Shown: in pieces, positions 1-6,050 of the stretch
How positions within the stretch are numbered: the first letter of the stretch is position 1
Layout of the letters: every line of letters starts with the position of its first letter
Source of the DNA: CAZWDL01 sp964632995
GTDB taxonomy: Bacteria > Bacteroidota > Bacteroidia > Chitinophagales > Saprospiraceae
Assembly: GCA_964632995.1 (NCBI GenBank)
Contig: CAZWDL010000215.1
Location: 1-6,061 of the forward strand
Direction of reading: 5' to 3'
DNA: 6,061 bases
Translations under genes and position numbers: made by a program
The notes under the pieces: model-generated
What the model saw: the letters and a program-made list of their open reading frames with translations, nothing else
Databases searched by the model: none
Told to the model about the DNA's origin: nothing

Positions 1-1
1 C

Positions 2-613
2 GTCACCCGCGGCGCCCGCGGCTTCGGCGCTACGCTCATGGTGACTACCCTCAGCCGCGCCCGCCGGCTGGGCGATGTTCCCCGTAATAAAGCTTCGGCT
101 ATCCTGCTCACCGTAGCCGACGGCTACGATGCAGAGCAAGTAGTGGAGACGATTAACCGCAGCTTCTACGGCATCCGCGCCTGGACCCGCGAAGCCTTCT
201 CCGATCAGACGCGGCAGGAAAACCTCAGCAACAGTGGCATCGGCACCTCGACCATGACGCTGATCATTTTTGCCATCCTCTCCGGCATGGTCATTATCGG
301 GTTGACGCTCTACTCGGCGGCCATCGAACGGCTTAATGATTATGCGACTATGAAAGCTATCGGCGCTTCCAACGGCTACGTAACGCGCATCATTTTGGCG
401 CAGGCCATCATCATCGCCACGGTGGGTTTCGGCGTCGCCGTCCTGGGACTGATCGGCTTCCGGGAAGGCATCGCCGGCGCCGGAGTATTGTTTGATTACG
501 GATGGGAATTATGGACGGCCTTGTTAATCGCTACCCTCGTACTTGCCGGCGGCGGCGCCTCGCTGGCCATATTGCGTATCCGTAAAGTAGAACCGGCTTC
601 CGTATTTCGTTGA
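2..613 (+). CDS. ABC transporter permease, FtsX/MacB/DevC-like (5' end outside window)
   Basis: This is the C-terminal part, about 203 residues, of an inner-membrane ABC transporter permease. The frame is open to the left edge, so the Met at base 38 is internal and not the start. A soluble, presumably periplasmic stretch (residues of the type ILLTVADGYDAEQV) leads into three hydrophobic segments. The first is TMTLIIFAILSGMVIIGLTL, followed by the cytoplasmic loop ERLNDYATMKAIGASNGYV. The second is IILAQAIIIATVGFGVAVLG and the third is near WTALLIATLVLAGG. The YATMKAIGAS loop and the tail RKVEPASVFR are typical of the FtsX-like permease family (PF02687), and the loop resembles DevC. The protein ends at TGA 611-613, directly against the TolC-family gene, which points to a tripartite exporter. 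The ATPase and adaptor genes would lie to the left, out of view. The substrate cannot be told. Family call is firm; DevC versus MacB subtype is uncertain. Confidence 0.88.
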   Translation, partial: VTRGARGFGATLMVTTLSRARRLGDVPRNKASAILLTVADGYDAEQVVETINRSFYGIRAWTREAFSDQTRQENLSNSGIGTSTMTLIIFAILSGMVIIGLTLYSAAIERLNDYATMKAIGASNGYVTRIILAQAIIIATVGFGVAVLGLIGFREGIAGAGVLFDYGWELWTALLIATLVLAGGGASLAILRIRKVEPASVFR

Positions 614-621
614 CAAAACGC

Positions 622-1923
622 ATGACCATGAACCGCTTTCGCTACGTTCTTCTATTATTTTCATTCACCCAGGTTTCCTTCGGGCAACAGTCCTTTTCCC
701 TGGAAGAAGCAGTACAGTACGCTCAACAGCACGACCTGCAGGTACAAAACAGCCGCCTGGAAGAGGAAATATCAGCCACTGAAGTGGAACGCCTGCAACG
801 CAACTGGCTCCCACAGGCGTCGGCTTCCGCCGATCTGCGCTACAATCCTATCCTGCAAACCAACGTGCTGGGGGTCAATCCCGCTACCGGAATGCGCGAG
901 GTGGCGGAAGTGGAGTTCGGCACCGACTTTACCAGCTCGGTGGGGGTGCTGGTGCAGCAAAAGGTCTTCGACCCGGTCTACCGCCCCGAGCGTGAGCGCC
1001 GCTCACTCGGCGGACGGCAAGCGGAACTGGAGCGGAACTACCAGGAACAGCGCACGGCCTGGCAGGTGCGGGCCGCTTACTACCAGGTGCTGCTCAACCG
1101 AGACATCTTGCAAAACAGCCGGCGTCTCCTGGCTGCCATAGATACCCTTCGGCGCGATATGCGCGTGCAGGTGCAAGAGGAGCTGGAAAGCCCCCGCCTG
1201 CTGAACCAGCTGAACGAACAATACTGGCAACAGCAAAGCAAATTGCGCGTCGACAGCCTCAGCTGGCTGGCAAGTCAGGCAGACCTCAAACTGGAAATGA
1301 ATTTTCCGGCCGGACAAACGCTATCGCTCACTGACAGCCTGGAACTGTCTCTGGAAGAAACCGTTTCCCTGGACGCAAGCGACAATTACCAGGTGCAACA
1401 AATCAACCTGCAACTCGAGGCCTCTCGTATCGCCCTCGACCGCCTGCAGCGCTCCCGCCTGCCCAGCGTCAATGCGGAGGGCTTCCTGGGCGCCAACTTC
1501 TTCTCCGACGCGCCGGATTTGTACAAATTCGACCGCTGGTACGGCCAGAGCTACATCGGCCTGACCATGAGTGTCCCGATTTACCAGGGCAATGATAAGC
1601 GTTATGGGGAACAGCTGGAAAACCTGAAGATGGAACAGCTGCGCAACGAAGCCGATGCCTACCGCAATGAGCAGCAAAATAAAGCGATCCGTGTGGCGCT
1701 ACAAATGGAGCAGGCCCGGGCCCAGCTACGCCTGGCCCGGCAGCTGACAGAGAGCGCTGCCGAAAACCTGCGTCTCGCCCGCACCAACTACCGCAATGAG
1801 GTGGCGGGATTCCGGCCGGTGCTCGAGGCGCTGCAGTCCCTGGTCGGCGCCCGCGAACAGGAGATCAACGGCCGTATCGCCTATGTGCAGGCGCTGCTGG
1901 AGGCCAGCCTGCTGGATCTGTGA
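622..1923 (+). CDS. TolC-family outer membrane efflux protein
   Basis: This gene encodes a complete outer-membrane channel of the TolC/OEP family (PF02321), 433 residues from the ATG at 622. An N-terminal signal peptide (RFRYVLLLFSFTQVSFG, cut before QQ) directs export. Two OEP repeats follow. The first starts at SLEEAVQYAQQHDLQV and the second is near YQVQQINLQLEASRIALDRL. Both are rich in long amphipathic, coiled-coil-prone helices with many Gln, Arg, Leu and Ala. Beta-barrel-like stretches include YIGLTMSVPIYQGNDKRYG, which resembles the conserved 'P.f.gg' segment before the second helical hairpin. The permease stop lies 8 bases upstream, so the two genes are probably cotranscribed and act in one envelope-spanning efflux complex. 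TTG at 610 (overlapping the permease stop) and ATG at 628 are alternative starts. No Shine-Dalgarno sequence decides among them; the signal peptide fits 622 or 628 best. Substrate unknown. Confidence 0.92.
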   Translation: MTMNRFRYVLLLFSFTQVSFGQQSFSLEEAVQYAQQHDLQVQNSRLEEEISATEVERLQRNWLPQASASADLRYNPILQTNVLGVNPATGMREVAEVEFGTDFTSSVGVLVQQKVFDPVYRPERERRSLGGRQAELERNYQEQRTAWQVRAAYYQVLLNRDILQNSRRLLAAIDTLRRDMRVQVQEELESPRLLNQLNEQYWQQQSKLRVDSLSWLASQADLKLEMNFPAGQTLSLTDSLELSLEETVSLDASDNYQVQQINLQLEASRIALDRLQRSRLPSVNAEGFLGANFFSDAPDLYKFDRWYGQSYIGLTMSVPIYQGNDKRYGEQLENLKMEQLRNEADAYRNEQQNKAIRVALQMEQARAQLRLARQLTESAAENLRLARTNYRNEVAGFRPVLEALQSLVGAREQEINGRIAYVQALLEASLLDL

Positions 1924-1979
1924 CTTGGAGACTATATCGTCCTTAGAATCCAGTCAACTTATACCGTCTATCTGACTCG

Positions 1980-1998
1980 CTCCGGCATTTTTTCGGAG
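1980..1998. other. Small hairpin in the convergent gap after the TolC-family gene
   Basis: CTCCG (1980-1984) and CGGAG (1994-1998) form a perfect 5-bp stem around a T-rich 9-base loop. It lies between the TolC-family stop and the convergent sensor remnant. The T-run is in the loop and not after the stem, so it is not a normal intrinsic terminator. The remainder of 1924-2046 holds no gene that I can support. Confidence 0.3.
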
Positions 1999-2066
1999 AT
2001 AGGGATTACCATAGCCTGCTATTTTACAAGTATCACCCGTTTGGTCTCAATTACCTTTATACCGGC

Positions 2067-2474
2067 TCAATCCTTTTTATGCCCGGCCCACAGTTCTCCT
2101 TGCGTATCTACATACAGCTTTCTCACATATGGGTGACCAAGTGAGGTAGAGTCTTTCGGATTATTCCGGTACACCTTTGCTTCATAACCATCGTATTTCA
2201 GCAACTCTTCTCCCGTACTCAACCAGAGAAAACCTTCTCTGTCCTGTACGATCGCTACAAACTGATTAAATGGAATGCCATTGACTTCTATGAGGATTTT
2301 TTTAAAACCTTCGGTCAGGGTTTGAGCCGCTAAACGGGGGGGGCAGGGCAAGAACAGGAGGCTGAACAGCGCTGCAAATATCCATGGATAATACGATAGC
2401 TTGACGCCGCCAGGCGGGAGAGTGGTGGTAACCCTGTCTTTGTTTTTGTGCTTTAGTTTTGCTGGGGTCATCAT
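2067..2474 (-). pseudogene. N-terminal remnant of a propeller-type two-component sensor (Reg_prop/HTCS-like)
   Basis: This is an open frame of 135 residues that reads as the beginning of a much larger sensor. A long charged n-region precedes a hydrophobic signal sequence (WIFAALFSLLFLPCPPRLAA, probable cut near AAQ). Then come the first repeats of a two-component regulator propeller (PF07494 type): FVAIVQDREGFLWLSTGEEL with LLKYDGY, then VRKLYVDTQGELWAGHKK. Family members normally have many such blades, a membrane span and a histidine kinase or DNA-binding output, often 1000 or more residues. All of that is missing. The last blade breaks at an A5 run (plus-strand T5, 2074-2078). Adding one A restores the expected GLSRYKGN before another stop at 2047-2049. 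So this looks like a frameshifted, truncated relic. It is AT-richer than its neighbours. If expressed, it would yield only a short exported peptide. Confidence 0.7.
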
Positions 2475-2599
2475 CTGAGGCTTGGTAAACCATGATTTTC
2501 ACAACTGCCAGGCTGAGCATAGCCGTTCAATCGATTTAGAAAGGTAGTTAAAATCTAAATATTTTGCGTTGGATCGGCTTTTCGGAAAAAGTAGAAGTC

Positions 2600-2638
2600 C
2601 CGGGTTGTTTCCCGGTCTCCTTCCGGAATTGGAAGGAG
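2600..2638 (-). terminator. Candidate double-hairpin terminator for the nucleoside transporter transcript
   Basis: On the minus strand an 8-bp stem-loop (2617-2638) is followed at once by a 5-bp GC-only stem-loop (2600-2615). After nine more bases comes a short T-run, seen as AAAAA at 2586-2590 on the plus strand. The gap before the T-run is longer than in a textbook intrinsic terminator and the site is about 180 bases past the stop codon, so the call is tentative. Confidence 0.3.
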
Positions 2639-2737
2639 GGGGGCTTATGGTCGTATGGGGTTGGCGGGAGTGTATAGTTGGAAGTTGGGCTTTGCGGAGC
2701 GTGCAGCCTCAGCGAGGCGATAGCCGAGCCCCCACAA

Positions 2738-2759
2738 CCCTGAAGCGGTCGCTTCAGGG
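2738..2759. repeat. Strong perfect stem-loop (9-bp stem, 4-base loop)
   Basis: CCCTGAAGC at 2738-2746 pairs perfectly with GCTTCAGGG at 2751-2759 around loop GGTC. It has no T-run on either side, so simple intrinsic termination is unlikely. It is the most stable unit of the hairpin cluster between the transporter stop and the sensor remnant. Confidence 0.5.
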
Positions 2760-2813
2760 GCCCCACAGGCCCGCCGGCCGAAGGTTCGGCAACCTCTACT
2801 AATGCCCGAGGCA

Positions 2814-4004
2814 CTAGTCCTCCGTTTTTTCCTTGAAAAAGAGAATGAATCCCACCGTCACCACCAGTCCGATCGTCGCCGGCACCATCCAGATGGAGCG
2901 CCACAGGTGTTGCTGCTGGGCGACCGTAAAGTGCTCCACCACCTCGCCGGCGATATAGGCCCCGAGCAGGGCTCCGAAACCCAGCGTGGCCATACTCATA
3001 AAGCCCTGCGCGGTACTGCGAACATGCTTCGGTACGATCTGGTCGATGTAGATCTGGCCGGTCAGCGCGGTGAAGTTGAAAGCCACGCCGTGCAGCAGGA
3101 TGCCCAGCCACAGCATCCACACCAGCGGGCCGGCGTCGCCCCAGGCGAAGAGCGCGTAGCGGGCGCCCCAGGCGAACAGGCCGATGGCGATCACCCACTT
3201 GTAGCCCAGCCGGGAGAAAAAGAAGGGCATAAAGAGCATCAGGATCACTTCCGACATCTGGCCGACCGTCATCTTGCCCGCCGGGTTCTCCACTCCTATT
3301 TCCGTAAGAAAAGAGTTGGTGAAGGTGTAGTAAAAGCCGGAGGGAATACTGATGAGGATCAGGCTGATGATCAGCACGGCGAAGGAAGGGCGTTTGAGCA
3401 GACGTAGTACGTCAGGTCCCAGGAAATCTTTCAGCGAACGCTTGCCCACCTTTGGCTGCGGCGGCGTATGTGGCAGCGTCAGGCAATAGGCGGCCGTGAG
3501 GAAGGAGGTGATCGCCGAAATGCGCATCGGGACCGGCGTGGGCTCCAGGTCGAAAAAACTGATGGCCAGCCCCGCAATGATCCAGCCGATGGTGCCCCAT
3601 ACCCTAACCTTGGGAAATTCGCGCGCGCCGTCGCGGAGATTGTGAAAGCAGAGCGCGCTGGTCAAAGCAAAAGTGGGCATATACAGCAGCGCGTAAAGCA
3701 CCAGCACGGGAAAGAATACGGCGAACTCGTCGATAAAAGATATCCCCAGCATGAGCAGCCCTCCTGAGCCGTGCAATAGTGCCAGCAAGCGCTCCGTAGA
3801 GAAGAGTTGATCGGCCAGGATACCCAGCAGAAAAGGAGAGAGGGTAGCCGCCAGTGCGGTGGTGGTGTACACCAATCCCACTTCCCGGCCGCTGAAGCCG
3901 GCCGTCTGCAGCAGAAAGGTGCCCGTGGTGACGTACCAGCTGCCCCAGATGAACATCTGCAGGAAGAAGAGCGTGGACAACTGGATATAGAGGATGCGAT
4001 TCAT
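2814..4004 (-). CDS. Nucleoside:H+ symporter, MFS, NupG/XapB-like
   Basis: This gene encodes a complete 396-residue inner-membrane protein of the nucleoside:H+ symporter family (PF03825). E. coli NupG, of similar length at about 418 residues, belongs to this family. It should import nucleosides driven by protons. About twelve hydrophobic segments run from LSTLFFLQMFIWGSWYVTTG to IGLVVTVGFILFF. Family-like features are the N-terminal QMFIWGSWYVT stretch, the VRVWGTIGWIIAG motif at about residues 134-146, a loop at about 178-205 between the two six-helix halves, SEVILMLFMP at 251-260, LLHGVAFNF at 303-311, and the late DQIVPKHVRSTAQGF segment at about 321-335. The start ATG at 4004 begins directly with the first-helix region and has a promoter-like box just upstream. 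The gene stands alone and is divergent from trhO. Exact substrate (purine, pyrimidine or broad) is not readable. No break is seen. Confidence 0.88.
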   Translation of the reverse strand: MNRILYIQLSTLFFLQMFIWGSWYVTTGTFLLQTAGFSGREVGLVYTTTALAATLSPFLLGILADQLFSTERLLALLHGSGGLLMLGISFIDEFAVFFPVLVLYALLYMPTFALTSALCFHNLRDGAREFPKVRVWGTIGWIIAGLAISFFDLEPTPVPMRISAITSFLTAAYCLTLPHTPPQPKVGKRSLKDFLGPDVLRLLKRPSFAVLIISLILISIPSGFYYTFTNSFLTEIGVENPAGKMTVGQMSEVILMLFMPFFFSRLGYKWVIAIGLFAWGARYALFAWGDAGPLVWMLWLGILLHGVAFNFTALTGQIYIDQIVPKHVRSTAQGFMSMATLGFGALLGAYIAGEVVEHFTVAQQQHLWRSIWMVPATIGLVVTVGFILFFKEKTED

Positions 4005-4020
4005 AGGTCTTTATGAACCG

Positions 4021-4028
4021 CAAATGTA
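4021..4028 (-). promoter_or_regulatory. Bacteroidota-type -7 box (TACATTTG) for the nucleoside transporter
   Basis: The minus strand reads TACATTTG, an exact match to the TAnnTTTG -7 consensus of Bacteroidota sigma-ABfr promoters. It lies 16 bases before the transporter ATG, so the 5' leader would be only about ten bases. I see no good TTTG-type -33 element at the expected distance, which lowers confidence. Confidence 0.4.
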
Positions 4029-4109
4029 AGGAGAGCAATTTACTCTTTCGTCGGGATTATTGGGAAGTTCGTTAAAATCAGAATGGTTTTCAATCCAAAA
4101 GAATAACCG

Positions 4110-4117
4110 TATCTTTC
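4110..4117 (+). promoter_or_regulatory. Possible -7 box (TATCTTTC) for trhO
   Basis: TATCTTTC matches the Bacteroidota TAnnTTTG consensus except for the last base and would give a leader of about 70 bases before the ATG at 4194. That leader holds a 10-bp palindrome GGAAATTTCC (4127-4136) and a small stem-loop GCAAG/CTTGC (4145-4161). No clear -33 element is present, so this is a weak candidate. Confidence 0.22.
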
Positions 4118-4193
4118 CGCCTCGGAGGAAATTTCCCTGGTACAGCAAGCCTGCAACTTGCCGTTATTTATTAACCGTACCAAAACGACAAAC

Positions 4194-5237
4194 ATGAGAC
4201 TATACAACCTCGTCAACGGCGACGAGCTCAAGCGCCGTATGCAAGAAAGCGACGAGCCACGCGTGACGCTTTCCTTTTACCGCTACCATCAACTGGAGGA
4301 TCCCCGGGCCTTCCGCAACGACCTGTACCGCCGCTGGAACAAGCTCGGCGTCTTCGGCCGCATCTACGTAGCGCAGGAAGGCATCAACGGGCAGCTGTCA
4401 GTGCCGGAAGCCAATTTCGAAGCCTTCAAAAAGGACCTGTACAGCATCCCCTGGCTCGACGCCGTCCGCCTCAACATCGCCGTAGATGATGACGGCAAAT
4501 CCTTCTACAAGCTCAAGATCAAGGTGCGCTCCAAGATCGTCGCCGACGGCCTCGACGACCGCAGCTTCGACGTCACCCGCCGCGGCCGGCACCTCAGCGC
4601 GGAAGAGGTCAATGAGCTGCTGGTAAACCCCGAGACGCTCGTCGTCGACATGCGCAACCACTACGAGAGCGAAGTCGGTCACTTCGAAAGGGCTATCTGC
4701 CCGGATGTGGAAACCTTCCGCGAGGCCCTGCCCCTGGTGGAGGAAATGCTGGAAGACAAAAAAGACAGGTCCATCATCATGTACTGCACCGGCGGCATCC
4801 GCTGCGAGAAGGCCAGCGCTTACTACCTCCACAAAGGCTTCGAACGCGTGCACATGATCGACGGGGGCATCATCGAATACGCCCGCCAGTGCGAACGGCA
4901 GGGCCTGCCCAATAAATTCGTGGGGAAAAACTTCGTCTTCGACGAACGCATGGGCGAACGCATCAGCGAGGACGTCATCGCCCGCTGCCACCAGTGCGGC
5001 GAACCCTGCGACACTCACATCAACTGCGCCAACGACGCCTGCCACATCCTCTTCATCCAGTGCCCGGCCTGCGCCGAAAAATATGACCACTGCTGCTCGA
5101 AAAAATGTGCGGACTTCAACAAGCTGCCGGAAGATCAACAAACCGAACTGCGCGGAAGCATCGAGTTCAACGGGACGAAATTCGGCAAAGGGCGGTACAA
5201 GGCGTTTCGAAAGGATGAGGGGCTGGTGCTGGAGTAA
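4194..5237 (+). CDS. trhO: tRNA uridine(34) hydroxylase TrhO (YceA), rhodanese-like
   Basis: This gene encodes the cytoplasmic enzyme that hydroxylates uridine 34 in the tRNA anticodon to 5-hydroxyuridine using O2, the first step towards mo5U/cmo5U wobble bases. At 347 residues from the ATG it matches the family length (E. coli YceA, 350). The N-terminal domain has TLSFYRYHQLEDP, GRIYVAQEGINGQLSVP and the LKIKVRSKIVADG stretch. A rhodanese domain follows (VVDMRNHYESEVGHFERA), with the active loop CTGGIRCEKA and predicted catalytic Cys198. Then comes the family signature GKNFVFDERMGERIS. A C-terminal Cys cluster (CHQCG, CD, NC, CH, QCPAC, CC, C; residues 265-305) looks metal-binding. A TTG at 4158 would add 12 residues; I prefer ATG 4194 because homologues begin close to it. 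The stop codon touches an inverted-repeat element. Confidence 0.95.
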   Translation: MRLYNLVNGDELKRRMQESDEPRVTLSFYRYHQLEDPRAFRNDLYRRWNKLGVFGRIYVAQEGINGQLSVPEANFEAFKKDLYSIPWLDAVRLNIAVDDDGKSFYKLKIKVRSKIVADGLDDRSFDVTRRGRHLSAEEVNELLVNPETLVVDMRNHYESEVGHFERAICPDVETFREALPLVEEMLEDKKDRSIIMYCTGGIRCEKASAYYLHKGFERVHMIDGGIIEYARQCERQGLPNKFVGKNFVFDERMGERISEDVIARCHQCGEPCDTHINCANDACHILFIQCPACAEKYDHCCSKKCADFNKLPEDQQTELRGSIEFNGTKFGKGRYKAFRKDEGLVLE

Positions 5238-5413
5238 CGGACTAAGAGCTTGTTGGGAGTTTACCTTTGGCCTACAAATAACCATCTATGGGACCTCACT
5301 TCACCCTTTTTTCGCCCCGTAGTTCCACTACGAAGCTCAAAAATGGCTTCGTGAGAACCCAAATCTGGTCATTTTCGGCATCAAAAGCAAACTCCCAACA
5401 AGCTCTTAGTCCG
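5238..5413. repeat. 176-base element with perfect 25-base terminal inverted repeats (MITE-like)
   Basis: The left arm (5238-5262, beginning CGGACTAAGAGCTTG) is the exact reverse complement of the right arm (5389-5413, ending CAAGCTCTTAGTCCG). Similarity fades just inside: ACCTTTGG on the left against GCTTTTGA on the right, read inward. The inside holds a 6-bp stem-loop (5318-5332, CGTAGT/ACTACG) and an overlapping, mutually exclusive one (5331-5351, CGAAGC/GCTTCG). There is no credible gene inside. It begins at the base after the trhO stop codon and lies between convergent genes, so it may also end transcription both ways. I see no clear target-site duplication. It resembles a MITE or a palindromic intergenic repeat. 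Multi-copy status is unproven. Confidence 0.75.
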
Positions 5414-5430
5414 GATTATTTTTCTGGTAC

Positions 5431-5919
5431 TTATTCGTCAAAAATCGTCTCTAATTCTCGATATCCTAACACGCGCACTTCTTCCGAGAGCGGAAACCCC
5501 TTTTCTACCGGACAGATTACGAAATGTTTTTGGGTTTTCAGATCTGACTGGGCTATGTAGAAGCCGCGGCTGAGTTTCGGAGTAGTCGAATATTTTATTT
5601 TTGTAAACCTACCGGGATGTCTTTCGCGATCAATGATTCCCCGTAATTGGGGAAACAGAGAAGGAAGTTTTTGTACTTCATCCAAGATTACCGTATGATC
5701 TGCCAATGGATTCAGAAACAGCGATGGATTATCAAGTCGGATGAGATCGTCCGGACTTTCAAGATCCAGATAGACGGAGGGGCTATCAAGTTGATTCCTG
5801 ATGGCTTGCACTAAAGAAGTTTTTCCGACCTGACGAGGTCCGACAATTGCCACTGCAGGAAAATAGGAGGCTAACTGGAGTATCTTTTTTTCTGCAAAAC
5901 GGGGATAGTAAGGTTGCAT
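5431..5919 (-). CDS. AAA_14/DUF4143-family ATPase with an internal in-frame deletion
   Basis: This 162-residue frame is built from the two ends of a P-loop ATPase of the AAA_14/DUF4143 type, normally about 370-400 residues. The N-terminal part has Walker A (VGPRQVGKTSL, residues 26-36), Walker B (TVILDEVQ, 76-83) and the family stretch LRGIIDRERHPGRF (92-105). After GRF the usual sensor segment (GSAS-like), the rest of the AAA fold and the DUF4143 body are missing. The sequence jumps to KYSTTPKLSRGFYIA, followed by KHFVICPVEKGFPLSEEVRV, typical of the C-terminal nuclease-like tail of these proteins. The join is near base 5605. It is in frame, so a short protein could be made, but ATPase function is doubtful. 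The role of full-length members is poorly known. It is AT-richer than trhO, with which it converges. Start ATG 5919 fits the family N-terminus. Confidence 0.75.
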   Translation of the reverse strand: MQPYYPRFAEKKILQLASYFPAVAIVGPRQVGKTSLVQAIRNQLDSPSVYLDLESPDDLIRLDNPSLFLNPLADHTVILDEVQKLPSLFPQLRGIIDRERHPGRFTKIKYSTTPKLSRGFYIAQSDLKTQKHFVICPVEKGFPLSEEVRVLGYRELETIFDE

Positions 5920-5920
5920 A

Positions 5921-5959
5921 ACCCTGAAATTTCAGGATGAGAAACAGATTTTTCAGGGT
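5921..5959. promoter_or_regulatory. Palindromic repeat cluster just upstream of the ATPase start
   Basis: A perfect 14-bp palindrome CCTGAAATTTCAGG (5923-5936) is followed by a third half-site TTTCAGGGT (5951-5959). The outer arm ACCCTGAAA (5921-5929) can therefore pair with either neighbour. It begins two bases upstream of the ATPase ATG (minus strand), where it could be an operator for a dimeric regulator or a leader hairpin masking the start codon. Both roles are inference. Confidence 0.45.
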
Positions 5960-5971
5960 AAAGATGTGAAA

Positions 5972-5979
5972 TAACTTTG
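5972..5979 (+). promoter_or_regulatory. TAnnTTTG box pointing right, out of the window
   Basis: TAACTTTG is an exact match to the Bacteroidota -7 consensus on the plus strand. No downstream gene is visible before the window ends and no -33 element is evident, so chance occurrence in AT-rich DNA is quite possible. Confidence 0.2.
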
Positions 5980-6019
5980 GTTCTTACAAGTAATTCATTC
6001 ACAACACCAGGGCAATCGC

Positions 6020-6050
6020 AAAGTAGCATAAGATTTATTCTAGCTACTTT
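6020..6050. repeat. 8-bp inverted repeat near the right edge
   Basis: AAAGTAGC (6020-6027) is the perfect reverse complement of GCTACTTT (6043-6050), with an AT-rich 15-base spacer. A second short repeat, CTTTT/AAAAG (6047-6061), overlaps it at the window end. They could belong to a regulatory site or a terminator of a gene to the right. The remainder of 5960-6061 shows no gene. Confidence 0.35.

Larger units (their letters stand above)
2475..2813. other. Gene-free gap with clustered hairpins downstream of the nucleoside transporter
   Basis: I see no credible gene here; the open frames are overlaps into the neighbours or have unnatural composition. The right half is dense in perfect stem-loops: 2600-2615 (5-bp stem), 2617-2638 (8-bp stem CTCCTTCC/GGAAGGAG), 2706-2718 (5-bp stem), 2738-2759 (9-bp stem CCCTGAAGC/GCTTCAGGG with loop GGTC) and 2777-2790 (6-bp stem GCCGAA/TTCGGC). 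Read on the minus strand they follow the transporter stop codon, so they could protect the transcript 3' end or end transcription. They could also be a dispersed intergenic repeat. The left part (2475-2598) is AT-rich and would hold any promoter of the sensor remnant. Confidence 0.5.

Noticed and set aside
1980..1998. Intrinsic terminator of the efflux operon
   Set aside because: The T-run is in the loop and not after the stem, and the stem is only 5 bp; kept only as a small hairpin.
2600..2790. CRISPR array as an explanation of the hairpin cluster
   Set aside because: The stems differ from each other in sequence and spacing, with no direct repeat unit or regular spacer.
2569..2802. 77-codon plus-strand frame across the hairpin cluster
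   Set aside because: Biased composition produced by the hairpins, no signal or domain, and no homologous motif recognised.
2548..3198. 216-codon minus-strand open frame overlapping the 3' part of the transporter gene
   Set aside because: It is a shadow of the transporter in another frame, rich in Arg, Gly and Pro with no family motif, and its end runs through the hairpin cluster.
2802..3407. 201-codon plus-strand open frame rich in His, Gln and Arg
   Set aside because: Antisense shadow of the transporter gene, which has clear membrane segments and family motifs.
4158..4193. TTG start extending TrhO by 12 residues
   Set aside because: The extra residues are not typical of the family, and the ATG at 4194 gives a normal-length N-terminus.
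4398..5285. 295-codon minus-strand open frame opposite trhO
   Set aside because: Antisense shadow of a GC-rich gene, with an Ala/Val/Phe/Asp-rich translation. trhO on the other strand is matched throughout by family motifs.
5288..5560. 90-codon plus-strand frame starting inside the inverted-repeat element
   Set aside because: It crosses the right repeat arm and then runs antisense to the ATPase tail. The translation has no recognisable feature.
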